Below are positions 1 to 8,432 of a stretch of DNA of 64,000 nucleotides, piece by piece; position 1 is the stretch's first letter; each line of letters begins with the position of its first letter. A program made the translations under genes and the position numbers. A model generated the notes under the pieces. It was not told where the DNA came from. It saw only the letters and a list, made by a program, of their open reading frames with translations, and did not search any database. Source of the DNA: Marasmius tenuissimus (lineage: Eukaryota > Basidiomycota > Agaricomycetes > Agaricales > Marasmiaceae); the NCBI GenBank assembly GCA_029532415.1, contig JAQOTA010000023.1, positions 496,001-560,000 on the forward strand, read 5' to 3'.

Positions 1-479
1 CCACTCGGAATTTCCCGAGAAACTGTACAGTTTCTCACGGGATCCTATTCTATACGAGCGCAAAGTCCGCTTCGTACTTTGTTCATAAGTAAAATACCAT
101 GTGTTGTATCCTAGATCAAGATATTACTAAAGCAATAATAAGGCTTTGAGCAAATGGACTGAGTGTCCATACCTCCATACCTTCCATACTCCCTCAGAGG
201 TATGGACGTTTTTTGCAGAAATTGGTATGGGCCGCATAGAGGAGGTAGATTTTCCATGCCTCCATGCGCCCCATGCCTCTCATATATTTCCCGTTTCACT
301 GATGGAGCCGGCTAAACCGCAGCTCGAGCCGGAAAAATCCTTCATAGAAAAAATATTCTACAGTCCCAATAAATCCCTCTAGGCATGCGTAGAGTGATTA
401 GAACTCCTCTATAGACTCCAAGGCCACGCTGGGCACTCACTGACTGAGGGTTTTAGGATCCGCTCTGCTGGAACACGTC

Positions 480-1120
480 TGAACTTTGAAGTCCCATCCC
501 AAACAAACCTTGGATCTACAAGGACCCATCCTTCTATGTCAAACTATGACAGGCTACTCCTATAAATGTTAGGACTTGGGAGTTGGACATCTACACTCTA
601 CATCACGATTCACAACAATTCTCGAGTCCCGACTCCCAAAAATAGCGCCCGTATAGAATATTTATCCTTGGCATCTACGGTGACCAGTCTGAGTCCTAAG
701 TTCCAACCTCATCCCGAGAGTCCAAGAGCCTCACATCCTGGGTTATTGGCCACAGGTACCCCTCCTCAAAGCTTAGTCCCTTCAAATAATGTTGAATTAT
801 GACTTATCACAATATCGGATACTGCCTCATTTTTCACTGTCCCGATTTACCCTCAATTTGATATCCCACGTGTGGCGTAGCCCAGCTGCCCAACCCCATC
901 CCGGAACCCAATGGATGAAGGACCCGGTCACCCAATGGATGAAGGAACCATCAATTCTAGAGCCTCAAAAGCTCAAACAGTTTCCTGGTTTCTCCGATCT
1001 CGACTCTTCTCGCTTTCTGGATCATTGAATAGTCATAGTAAGTGTCACCAGGTGACTAGGGCTCAAGACTGGAGGAGAAAGACTAATGTGCGCTCTTCTA
1101 TGTATTGCGTATGCATTTAA
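480..1120. repeat. Diverged dispersed repeat, copy 1
   Basis: Several short blocks here recur in the same order at 27630-27880. They include a CAAACCTTGGAYCTACAAG block, an ACTCCCAAAWATAGCGCCC block and a GACTAATGTGYGCT block followed by TATTGCGTATG. The blocks are separated by diverged sequence, so this is an old family or a duplicated gene-upstream region. The second copy lies just upstream of a minus-strand gene start at 27437, so this copy may be the former promoter of a lost paralogue. No coding potential is evident. Confidence 0.55.
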
Positions 1121-1153
1121 TGGTATTAGAGAATTGTATAGTATATTCCTAAT

Positions 1154-1404
1154 ACAGTGTATATTTGGTTGAATGCCGTGTAGATCTCTTCTCGGACCCA
1201 CTCACTGCGCCACACTGCAGTCATTAATGGATATTTGGTTGAACGTTGTGTAGGTCTCTTCTCGGACCTATTGATTCCACCACACTAGTGAGTCTGACTA
1301 CAGTGTATATTTACTTGAACGTTGTGTAGGTCTCTTCTCAGACCCACTTATTACACCACACTAGTGACTACAGTGTATATCTGGCTGAACGCCGTGTGGA
1401 TCCC
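1154..1404. repeat. Tandem repeat, about 70-77 bp unit, about 3.5 copies
   Basis: Each unit carries ACAGTGTATATTTGGTTGAA (with changes), then a GTGTAGGTCTCTTCTCRGACC block, then CACCACACTAGTG. Copies start near 1154, 1223, 1298 and 1368; the last one is partial. The units are diverged and non-coding. It is an ordinary minisatellite or the internal repeat of an unidentified element. Confidence 0.8.
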
Positions 1405-2784
1405 ATAGAAATGTTACAAGTCCCCATCCTGATGAATCAACTTCTAAGTTTTGACCCAAATTCATCGCCAACTCCAGACATCCCGGGACCCGGAGGAAAG
1501 TGCTCCAGCTGCAACCGAAAAATCTATCCCGAAGCCAATGATATCGAGACAGAACCTGCTGAATAAACTTGCCCTGACCTTTGAAGGAGCCTCACGATAA
1601 TATACCTCCTGAAAAAACCTTCACCGAATCTCGGTTATCGAATATCCTACAAATTAGAACTATACAATCCCGAAAGATTCTTATTGTGGTACCAGATACG
1701 TCAGACTATACTCGTTGGAGAATTAAGCTATCAGGATTCAACACTGTAATTATTCTCTGTCCAGAGAAACTGGGAGCCAAGCGTGACACGCTAAGCCTCT
1801 GACTAGCGTATCCCACAAGTTTTTTTTTTCTGCATAGAAGAGTTAAATCGTCATTGTAGGGTGTAGTACAGTCTATTTACAGTAGTAATATGTCGTTCTT
1901 ACTACGTGAATCGACCGTTATCAAAAAAACCTATCGAATAGGATTAGGGATAGGCTATGCAGCGTGCCGTGTGCGACAATCCAATCCAATCTACCCCTAT
2001 GCGAGCAACCTCTCCATTCTGAGAACTGTGTCCCACAGGTCAAAGTGTCGCTGATGGAAGTGGTTTCGGACGATGCTGATTGCTGTCGTGTTTCTGTAGA
2101 CCGAGACGGCATCGGATTGTCCTTGGTGTTGCATGACGCTGGATAGCAGTGGTCAGATGAGATCCTGAAAGAGTGAAGAGCGTGAATGAGAAGACTTACA
2201 GGCAAAAGACACAAATACGTTGAGTAGTGTCAGCGGGATTCGGTTTGAGGAATCTTCTAACTTCTTGAGCGCTGCCAATGGGTTGATGAGGCATTGAGTT
2301 GAATGCTATGAATCGTCGCAGATTGTCAGCAATGAGCAATGAGCAATCAGTGGGGACTCGGGATCATGAACGTACAAGGAGTTACTGAGGACATGTTGGA
2401 ATTGGGGCGTTGAGATGACAATCCTCGTCGTGCCGGGTTTTTAAGGCTACTATGAGGTGCACGCTACCTGTGGGAAATCAGTGTATCGACTTTCTTGCTG
2501 CGCGTCCGCCGTCGCGCAAAGATAACGTGGCCAACGGTCAACTTGTAGACATCATCCTGGGAGCTGGTTACGGGCGGAGCTCCAGAGAGCGCGTTACTCC
2601 GACTCCTGAGCCTCGAGGTACCTTCATTTTTGATCGACAGATAGAGTCCGGTGAGGTGAGTGAATCGGGATTCGGCAATTTCATTCACGGATCGACTTCT
2701 ACTGAGTCCGTTGAAGGGTCCATCTAGAGCTCAAGTGACTGTGATATAGTTAGTTCATCTCCCGAGTCCCGTCTCAAGTGAGCA
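1405..2784. other. Intergenic, no supported gene
   Basis: Short open frames on both strands have no splice partners, domains or motifs I recognise. A small GAGCAAT direct repeat occurs near 2325-2345 and again near 2781-2795. A poly-T run sits near 1820. I see no gene. Confidence 0.6.
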
Positions 2785-2990
2785 ATGAGCAATAATACGT
2801 ACCTGATCAAGATTGTATCCCGATTCCCATAGCGGTAGGGCCCTTGTATCAATCTAGATATTCTAACCATCGTACCTGTGCGAGTCGTGAGTCGCACTCG
2901 CGACTAACAGCCTATATCTAGGTTGAATCAAGGGTCCTACCACTACGGGAATCGGGATACAATCTTGATCAGGTACGTATTATTGCTCAT
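2785..2990. repeat. Long inverted repeat (76-bp arms, 54-bp spacer)
   Basis: Arm 2785-2860 is the near-exact reverse complement of arm 2915-2990, with a few mismatches near the inner ends. The outer ends read ATGAGCAATAATACGT and ACGTATTATTGCTCAT. The spacer holds a smaller palindrome around GTGCGA..TCGCAC. Without a visible target duplication it could be a foldback or MITE-like element, or an inverted duplication. No gene lies inside. Confidence 0.85.
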
Positions 2991-3415
2991 GGACTTGAAC
3001 ACTGCTGACTTACCATCCCGATTCCGAAAGATGATGAGAACTAGACTCTGGATCCCGGAGAACCATCCAGTATCTTCATCACCACATTCACAAAGGACAA
3101 GCATGTCGAACTAAGACTATAAGATCAGTCGAGACTCGGGACTTGGAACTTAGAACTTAGAAGGGTGATATGATGATCCCGAGATTTACGACTCATGAGA
3201 AACTGAAGCTCAAGTCTCACACCATCAATGTGACAATGGACATGGACACGATCAATCATTCCCTCCTAATATACAGGTCGCTCGGAGCTCAGAACGCTGT
3301 AATGCAATTCCTACATGCATCTCCCTTACTTGTTCACGATCATCTCCTCACCAGTGACCATTGACATCCTTCCCATCCAATAAATAGTTTCAATGGCAGG
3401 GGCAACACGGGCGGC
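2991..3415. other. Intergenic, no supported gene
   Basis: Short open frames only. Several copies of the TCCCGA/TCGGGA hexamer are scattered here, as elsewhere in the non-coding parts of the window. Confidence 0.5.
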
Positions 3416-3470
3416 GGTACTTTCTCATTCACATCCCATCATCGACGTTTCAATCAACCGTAAGTCTGCT
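3416..3470 (+). repeat. Short direct repeat, copy 1 (partner at 11795-11856)
   Basis: A GGTACTTTCTCATTCACATC block followed by ATCATCRACGTTTCAATCAACCGTAAGTCTGCT is shared with 11795-11856, with a 7-base gap in one copy. The two copies flank the gag-like frame that element 1 interrupts. The block ends in a perfect splice-donor-like GTAAGT in both places. It may be a remnant of flanking repeats of the older element or a duplicated exon edge. Confidence 0.7.
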
Positions 3471-3493
3471 TTTTGGTTGAGACTTGAATAAGT

Positions 3494-3500
3494 AAAAAAA
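3494..3500 (-). terminator. Pol III-type T7 terminator of the tRNA-like gene
   Basis: A run of seven T on the minus strand lies 19 bases after the 3' end of the tRNA-like sequence at 3520-3617. Runs of T are the RNA polymerase III stop signal. Confidence 0.5.
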
Positions 3501-3519
3501 TGGCCAGTGGGAATACAGT

Positions 3520-3617
3520 GCAACTATCGGGACTCAAACCCGAGCCTGCATGACTACATACTCCGAAACTCCGAGTGTAATATTGCCATGCTGTGCTAAC
3601 CACTACACCATAGTTGC
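3520..3617 (-). tRNA. tRNA-like gene with probable intron, isotype not assigned
   Basis: Read on the minus strand, GCAACTA at the 5' end pairs with TAGTTGC at the 3' end as a perfect 7-bp acceptor stem. The D arm is GTGT-AGTGGTTA-GCAC. The T arm is TCGGG-TTTGAGT-CCCGA, and its GGTTTGAGTCC is close to the B-box consensus. The anticodon stem GCATG/CATGC closes a 34-base loop, which implies an intron of about 26 bases. The base expected to be U33 reads as C, so the anticodon cannot be read with confidence. The sequence could be a pseudogene or the head of a tRNA-derived SINE. A T7 stretch follows it. Confidence 0.6.
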
Positions 3618-3833
3618 TCATACCTACATAACCGTATTGGCTATATACCTGTTGGGACATTCTTTACAGGTTATGGTCCTTCTCGTTTAAGAGGAGGACT
3701 ATCTGTACACGAAGAGGTTTCGCGACCCCAGATACCCCAGGATCAACATAATTATCTCATTTTCACATTCTGCGCCCGCGGACTGATCTCGGCGATCTCA
3801 ACGATAACGCCGTATCCGAGTCGCGATCCCACA

Positions 3834-4678
3834 ATGGAAGGCCAAGATCATCCCGACCGACCACGATCACAAGCTTTGCCCGAGGATGATCGACATCACC
3901 CCGCGACGCAAGAGATGCAGACGCCTGCCACGCCCATATCCACCGTACAACCAGTTACTCGTCACCCACGGCTCGAACGAACACGTCGTACGGAGTCGGC
4001 CCAGGGTATGATTCCCACTTCAGTCTCGGGTCAATGTTGGCAGATGGCACAGGCACTGGCTGGAGACCCAAGACAGTCGGATAGTGCATCGACTATCCCT
4101 TCTACCCGTTCGTTCTATCGACCACTTGTCGAGGGACAAACAGAGCAGGTTCATACCCACGATCTTCCACGGCCCCCGGCCTCTATGTCTCGTCCCAATG
4201 TTCAGTTCCCTGTAAACGATAATTCTCCGGATTCTACCTCTCGTACTCTCGCTCCAATTCTCGATGCATTCAATCATACTTTCGGAAACTCAGTTCTTCA
4301 GATCGTTACCGCCATGGAACGTTTATCGCACAGCATACAATCATCAAATCAGAATAACATCGTACTCCAGGACCTTTTGCAACAAGCACTCGATACGAGG
4401 GAGCAAGGTTCGGATGCGGCTGTTTCGGTGGTTTCTCAAACCCGTCCACCGAGCGTTAGACCACCCAGTATACGTGGCACTGCCGCTCCCCAGCCACAAT
4501 ACGGGTATACCCCAGTTGGTTCACCACTGTTCCTACAACGCTTCTCTGTACCTCCCCCAACTCCTTCTCGTCATACCCCTTCAGTTGCCCATTTCTCTGT
4601 CCCTCCACCTACTCCCCGTCTACCTCCTCCGCCGGTTCCATATTCCTCGTATCCACTCAGCACAGTGACGGCCCGTCC
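3834..4678 (+). pseudogene. Gag-like protein, N-terminal part, cut by element 1
   Basis: This is an open frame from an ATG at 3834 that runs into the 5' LTR of element 1. The first 280 residues are Pro/Ser/Thr/Gln-rich and probably disordered, with one helical stretch around residues 140-190. The second half lies at 10781-11944. With one copy of the 5-bp duplication CGTCC removed, the frame continues without a shift, so the gene was open when the copia element inserted. No pol gene follows, so it may be a gag-only element, a domesticated gag or what is left of an old copia copy. Function is inferred from the second half. I see no domain in this half alone. Confidence 0.6.
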
Positions 4679-4936
4679 TGTTGAATCTGGACTACCGGAT
4701 ATATGGACCGTTGTATCGGGCCGCATATATGCTTCAATCGTTTCACTATGATCTATGCTATTCCTAGTCACTCCTGTTATAGAAGATACAGCCACCTCTG
4801 TATAGTATATAAGTAGCTCTGTATCGACATGCAATACCAGTACTTTTACTACTCTCGTTGCTGCCTCTAAGCCTATCTCCAGGTGAGCTAGTCTGTCCCA
4901 TGCTGCCACTGCGTGGGCAGGACCTCTGCCTCAACA
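4679..4936 (+). repeat. 5' LTR of element 1
   Basis: 258 bp, TG..CA ends. It contains a TATATAAG box at about 4806-4813, a plausible start signal for the genomic RNA. The 3' LTR at 10523-10780 matches it except for one base. Confidence 0.97.
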
Positions 4937-4949
4937 GGTTATGGGCCCC
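4937..4949 (+). promoter_or_regulatory. Primer-binding site (half initiator tRNA-Met type)
   Basis: GGTTATGGGCCCC directly abuts the 5' LTR. It resembles the Drosophila copia site, which pairs with the anticodon stem-loop of initiator tRNA-Met cleaved in the anticodon loop rather than with the tRNA 3' end. The same 13 bases follow the 5' LTR of element 2 (18666) and, on the minus strand, lie just inside the 5' LTR of element 4 (49507-49519). Confidence 0.8.
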
Positions 4950-5132
4950 GGTGCCCTATCAATGTGCCCTGCGATGGCAGCTCTCTAGGATGTGCACCTT
5001 TATTGTGTGCTGCCTATGATGATGCGCTATTGTGGTCGTTGCACTCGATAACCATCGTGACTGCTTAATCGCTGTCGTGATGGACAGACCGTTAACACCG
5101 GTTCTGAACCTGTGAAGTCGACATCTTCATTG

Positions 5133-8100
5133 ATGTTTGACGATGGTGGACTGTGTCCTCAACAACGATCGATGGCTATCGCCGTTGACCGTGCAGTGAT
5201 TTCTTTTATCATTGCCTATGATGATGAACCTATGCTGATCGTTGTTTTATTACTCCAGATCGCTATGGCTCCTGTTATGTCTACCCTTATCCCCACTGTT
5301 GAAGTCTTCAGCGGTGTCAACTGGCGCAAGTGGTCCAAGGGTCTTGGTACCTATGCCATGATCAACGAGTTTTACGACCATTACACCAACGACGATCCTG
5401 AACCTACTGAACCCGATAAACCTAAAGAACCAGCAGAACCCAAGCCAACTACTCGCACTGTCACTGTTGCTGCTACAACTACAACTGAAGCGACTACACG
5501 CACGGAGACGGTCTCTCCTACCGACGCTCAGATGCAGCAGTATGCTAAGGACCTGGAGCAGTATGCTAACACTTTGGAGAGGTATGAGAAGGATCTTATC
5601 AGGTATGAGAAGATTAATCGACGTTGGAAGAAGTATGAATTCAAAGCTATGGGTGCACTACGTGCCACCACCACCATTGCCGTGCAGAGTATTATTGAGG
5701 ATGATGATACGGCTTGGGGTGCTTGGGAGAAGATCAAGGCTCGTTATGGTCAACAGACTTCTGTGTCTGTTTGGGCTGACTTCAAGTCGGTCATGGAGTT
5801 TCGTTTGTCCGGTGGTAACCCCGTTCCCGAAATTGCTAAACTCAAACTCCTATTCGGCCAGCTCACTGAAGCTCAGATCGATCTTCCTACTCTTGTCAGA
5901 GCCATGCTCCTCCTCTCTATCATTCCACAGTCATGGGCCAACACTCGTCAATTCGCTACCAATGGTAACTCGCCAGCTGAACTTACTTTCGAAGTGGCTC
6001 GTGATGCCGTCATTAACCACTACGAATCCCGGAAACCCGCTCCTCTCGCGTTGCGCATTTCTTCTGTCAAGAAGAAGGACAAGGACCCAAAGTTTAACCA
6101 GCAGTCTAATCCTCCTTCGTTGACATCTAATAATAACAACCAGTCTAAGAACGACAACGACCAGAAGAAGAAGAATAACCGACGTGGTAGGAAGAAGAAG
6201 GGTGATTCTCAGGACAACAAGGGTGACTCCTCTCACAAGGGTCATTCTCATATCACTTCCCTCTCTCATTTGTCCATCTCATCACCACCCATCGTTCCTG
6301 ATACTCCATCTGTTGTACATCCCGCGGACCTATCCCGGGATCCACTCCACATGCAGCGTTTCTCCGGTGCTACTTCTGGTGGTACTGTTTTTGAGAATGC
6401 TCAGGCTGCTCGCAGTCTTGCCGATCGTCTTGGTGTTCCCAAGTATGCCCACGTCCTTGAACCTATGGAACAGGGATATACGGCTGCTTCCTCTTCCTCC
6501 CTCAAGCATCGTATTGATGGTCCCTTCTCCACTGCTCCACCTGCAAAGCGTGCTAAGAGCGTCGAGAAGGTTTACGACCTCTATGATTCTTTCTATGAGG
6601 ACTCTCACTCTGAGCGTGAGGATCGTATCGCGTTGAACGCTGTAAACGATTCTTTGCGTACGGAGATTGCGAGTGGAAGTGCCATGGACGTTGACAGCGA
6701 GATCGCAGATGCCGCTGGTTTTTCCGACGATGTTGAGTACGATTCGGTCTCCATCGGATCCGAGGAATCTGACAATGACAGGCAAGTGCCTTATCTCAGT
6801 CTTTCTTCTAACACTGATACGAACCTACAGTGCGCCGCTTTACTAGCCGCTTCTAAACGTAGTAGTTCGGATATCGTGTCCCGTATGAAATTTGCGCAAT
6901 ATATTGGTGATCACTTTGCCACATGTGCCAATTGTAAGGGAAAGAAGGCAACTGGAAACTCGCAAGAGTGGATCGTCGATTCAGGTGCTTCATCGCACTT
7001 CACTTATGATCTCGAAGATTTTGCCGAGTACGAACCCATGAACAATGGACCGCAGCTAAACACTGCACAGAAGGACAACCCTATTCAAATTAAAGGGAAA
7101 GGGACTGTGTTCATCTCTCATTCTGTTGAAGGATCTGACGGTCGTATGGAGGAACATATTACGCGACTCTATCCTGTCTATTATGTTCCGCTTCTGTCAA
7201 TTCGACTTCTCTCGCTTGGAGAATTCTTGCAAGGTGGTCTGCAAGTACGCGGATCGTCTAGCAAATTGGCTTTTTATCAAAAGGGTCGACGCCAATCATT
7301 GGTATCTTACCCGCTCATGCCTGGTCAAACCATTTATTGGGTTAGCTCGCAGAAAGCCTCTGCTCGAAGCTTAATGGCCAAGTCAACGATGGATAAAGTT
7401 GACTACAAGGTTCTACACAGACGTTTCGGACATTGTTCAGACAAGGCTCTGGATAAAGCTCGGAAGCATACTAAGAACTTCCCGGAATTTGACCGAAAAC
7501 CGAAGAAAACCCGGTTATGCCGAGGATGTGCAGAAGGAAAGATGCACTCCAGATCGTTCCCTGATTCCACTACCCGTGCCTCGAAACCCTTCGAGAAAAT
7601 CCACTCCGACCTCAAACAATTCCCCACTGAGTCGTACCACAAATACAAATGGTATATGTCGTTTGTCGACGACTGTACTTCACATGGCTGGACAATGCTC
7701 ATGCGACGCAAATCTGACTCTGTCAAGATGCTCCATGACTTTATTGCTATGGTGAAGGTACAATTCGGTGTCGATATCAAGGAATGGATGTCCGATGGAG
7801 GGGGAGAGTACAAATCGGATGCCTTCGATGATGTACTGAAGGAGCACGGTATCAAAATTCTGACCAGCATTCCATATACGCCGGAACAGAATGGTCGTGC
7901 AGAACGGTTCAATCGGACCATTGTTGAGAAAGCTCAAGCTCTTCGATTTGATGCTTGTCTTCCACCTTCTTGGTGGGAATTCTGTGTGTTGCACGCTGTT
8001 GCACTTCATAATCGGACACCGTCCCAGCGTTTATGTTGGTTGACCCCGCATGAGAAGTTGCATGGCAGTGCACCGGATGTTTCGGATCTTCGAGTCTTCG

Positions 8101-8432
8101 GATGTGCAGCGTATGCGTTTATTCCGGAAAAGCGTCGAGTTAACAAGTTATCTCCGCGTTCGGAACTGATGACCTTTATTGGTTTTCAGGAAGGCATGAA
8201 AGGATATGTCTTCATGAAGATGTCAAATAATGCTATCTTCAAAAGCGCTACTGCTCTGTTTGATGAAAACTTGTTCCCGAAGTGTTCTGATAAGAAACCG
8301 CGTGGCTTTACCCCGGTGGGTGAAATCCCTGAAATACCGCCGTTATTGGGTGAAAATCCCAACTTCTCTTCGGATAGTGATGATGATTCGTCTGATGACA
8401 ATTCTTATCCTCCCAAGAACCTTCCAAAGTGA
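5133..8432 (+). CDS. Gag-protease-integrase part of the copia polyprotein (element 1)
   Basis: Long frame ending at UGA 8430-8432. The first ATG of the open frame is 5133; ATG 5265 opens a more Gag-like N-terminus (MAPVMST..) and may be the true start. Counting from 5112, a UBN2/DUF4219-like Gag region covers about residues 60-320, followed by an Asn/Lys/Arg-rich basic stretch (320-370) instead of a CCHC knuckle. The protease motif VDSGAS is near 622. The integrase zinc site H..H..CRGC is near 767-805. The DD35E residues fall in HSDL (about 832), MSDGGGEY (about 894) and NGRAERF (about 930), followed by the FIGF..KGY C-terminal motif. The neighbour 8433-10481 continues in the same frame. Confidence 0.93.
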   Translation: MFDDGGLCPQQRSMAIAVDRAVISFIIAYDDEPMLIVVLLLQIAMAPVMSTLIPTVEVFSGVNWRKWSKGLGTYAMINEFYDHYTNDDPEPTEPDKPKEPAEPKPTTRTVTVAATTTTEATTRTETVSPTDAQMQQYAKDLEQYANTLERYEKDLIRYEKINRRWKKYEFKAMGALRATTTIAVQSIIEDDDTAWGAWEKIKARYGQQTSVSVWADFKSVMEFRLSGGNPVPEIAKLKLLFGQLTEAQIDLPTLVRAMLLLSIIPQSWANTRQFATNGNSPAELTFEVARDAVINHYESRKPAPLALRISSVKKKDKDPKFNQQSNPPSLTSNNNNQSKNDNDQKKKNNRRGRKKKGDSQDNKGDSSHKGHSHITSLSHLSISSPPIVPDTPSVVHPADLSRDPLHMQRFSGATSGGTVFENAQAARSLADRLGVPKYAHVLEPMEQGYTAASSSSLKHRIDGPFSTAPPAKRAKSVEKVYDLYDSFYEDSHSEREDRIALNAVNDSLRTEIASGSAMDVDSEIADAAGFSDDVEYDSVSIGSEESDNDRQVPYLSLSSNTDTNLQCAALLAASKRSSSDIVSRMKFAQYIGDHFATCANCKGKKATGNSQEWIVDSGASSHFTYDLEDFAEYEPMNNGPQLNTAQKDNPIQIKGKGTVFISHSVEGSDGRMEEHITRLYPVYYVPLLSIRLLSLGEFLQGGLQVRGSSSKLAFYQKGRRQSLVSYPLMPGQTIYWVSSQKASARSLMAKSTMDKVDYKVLHRRFGHCSDKALDKARKHTKNFPEFDRKPKKTRLCRGCAEGKMHSRSFPDSTTRASKPFEKIHSDLKQFPTESYHKYKWYMSFVDDCTSHGWTMLMRRKSDSVKMLHDFIAMVKVQFGVDIKEWMSDGGGEYKSDAFDDVLKEHGIKILTSIPYTPEQNGRAERFNRTIVEKAQALRFDACLPPSWWEFCVLHAVALHNRTPSQRLCWLTPHEKLHGSAPDVSDLRVFGCAAYAFIPEKRRVNKLSPRSELMTFIGFQEGMKGYVFMKMSNNAIFKSATALFDENLFPKCSDKKPRGFTPVGEIPEIPPLLGENPNFSSDSDDDSSDDNSYPPKNLPK

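Noticed and set aside
5467..8009. Long frames in other phases and on the minus strand over the Gag-integrase gene of element 1 (and the same over element 2)
   Set aside because: Shadows of the real polyprotein frame. They lack motifs and are duplicated only because the two elements are near-identical.
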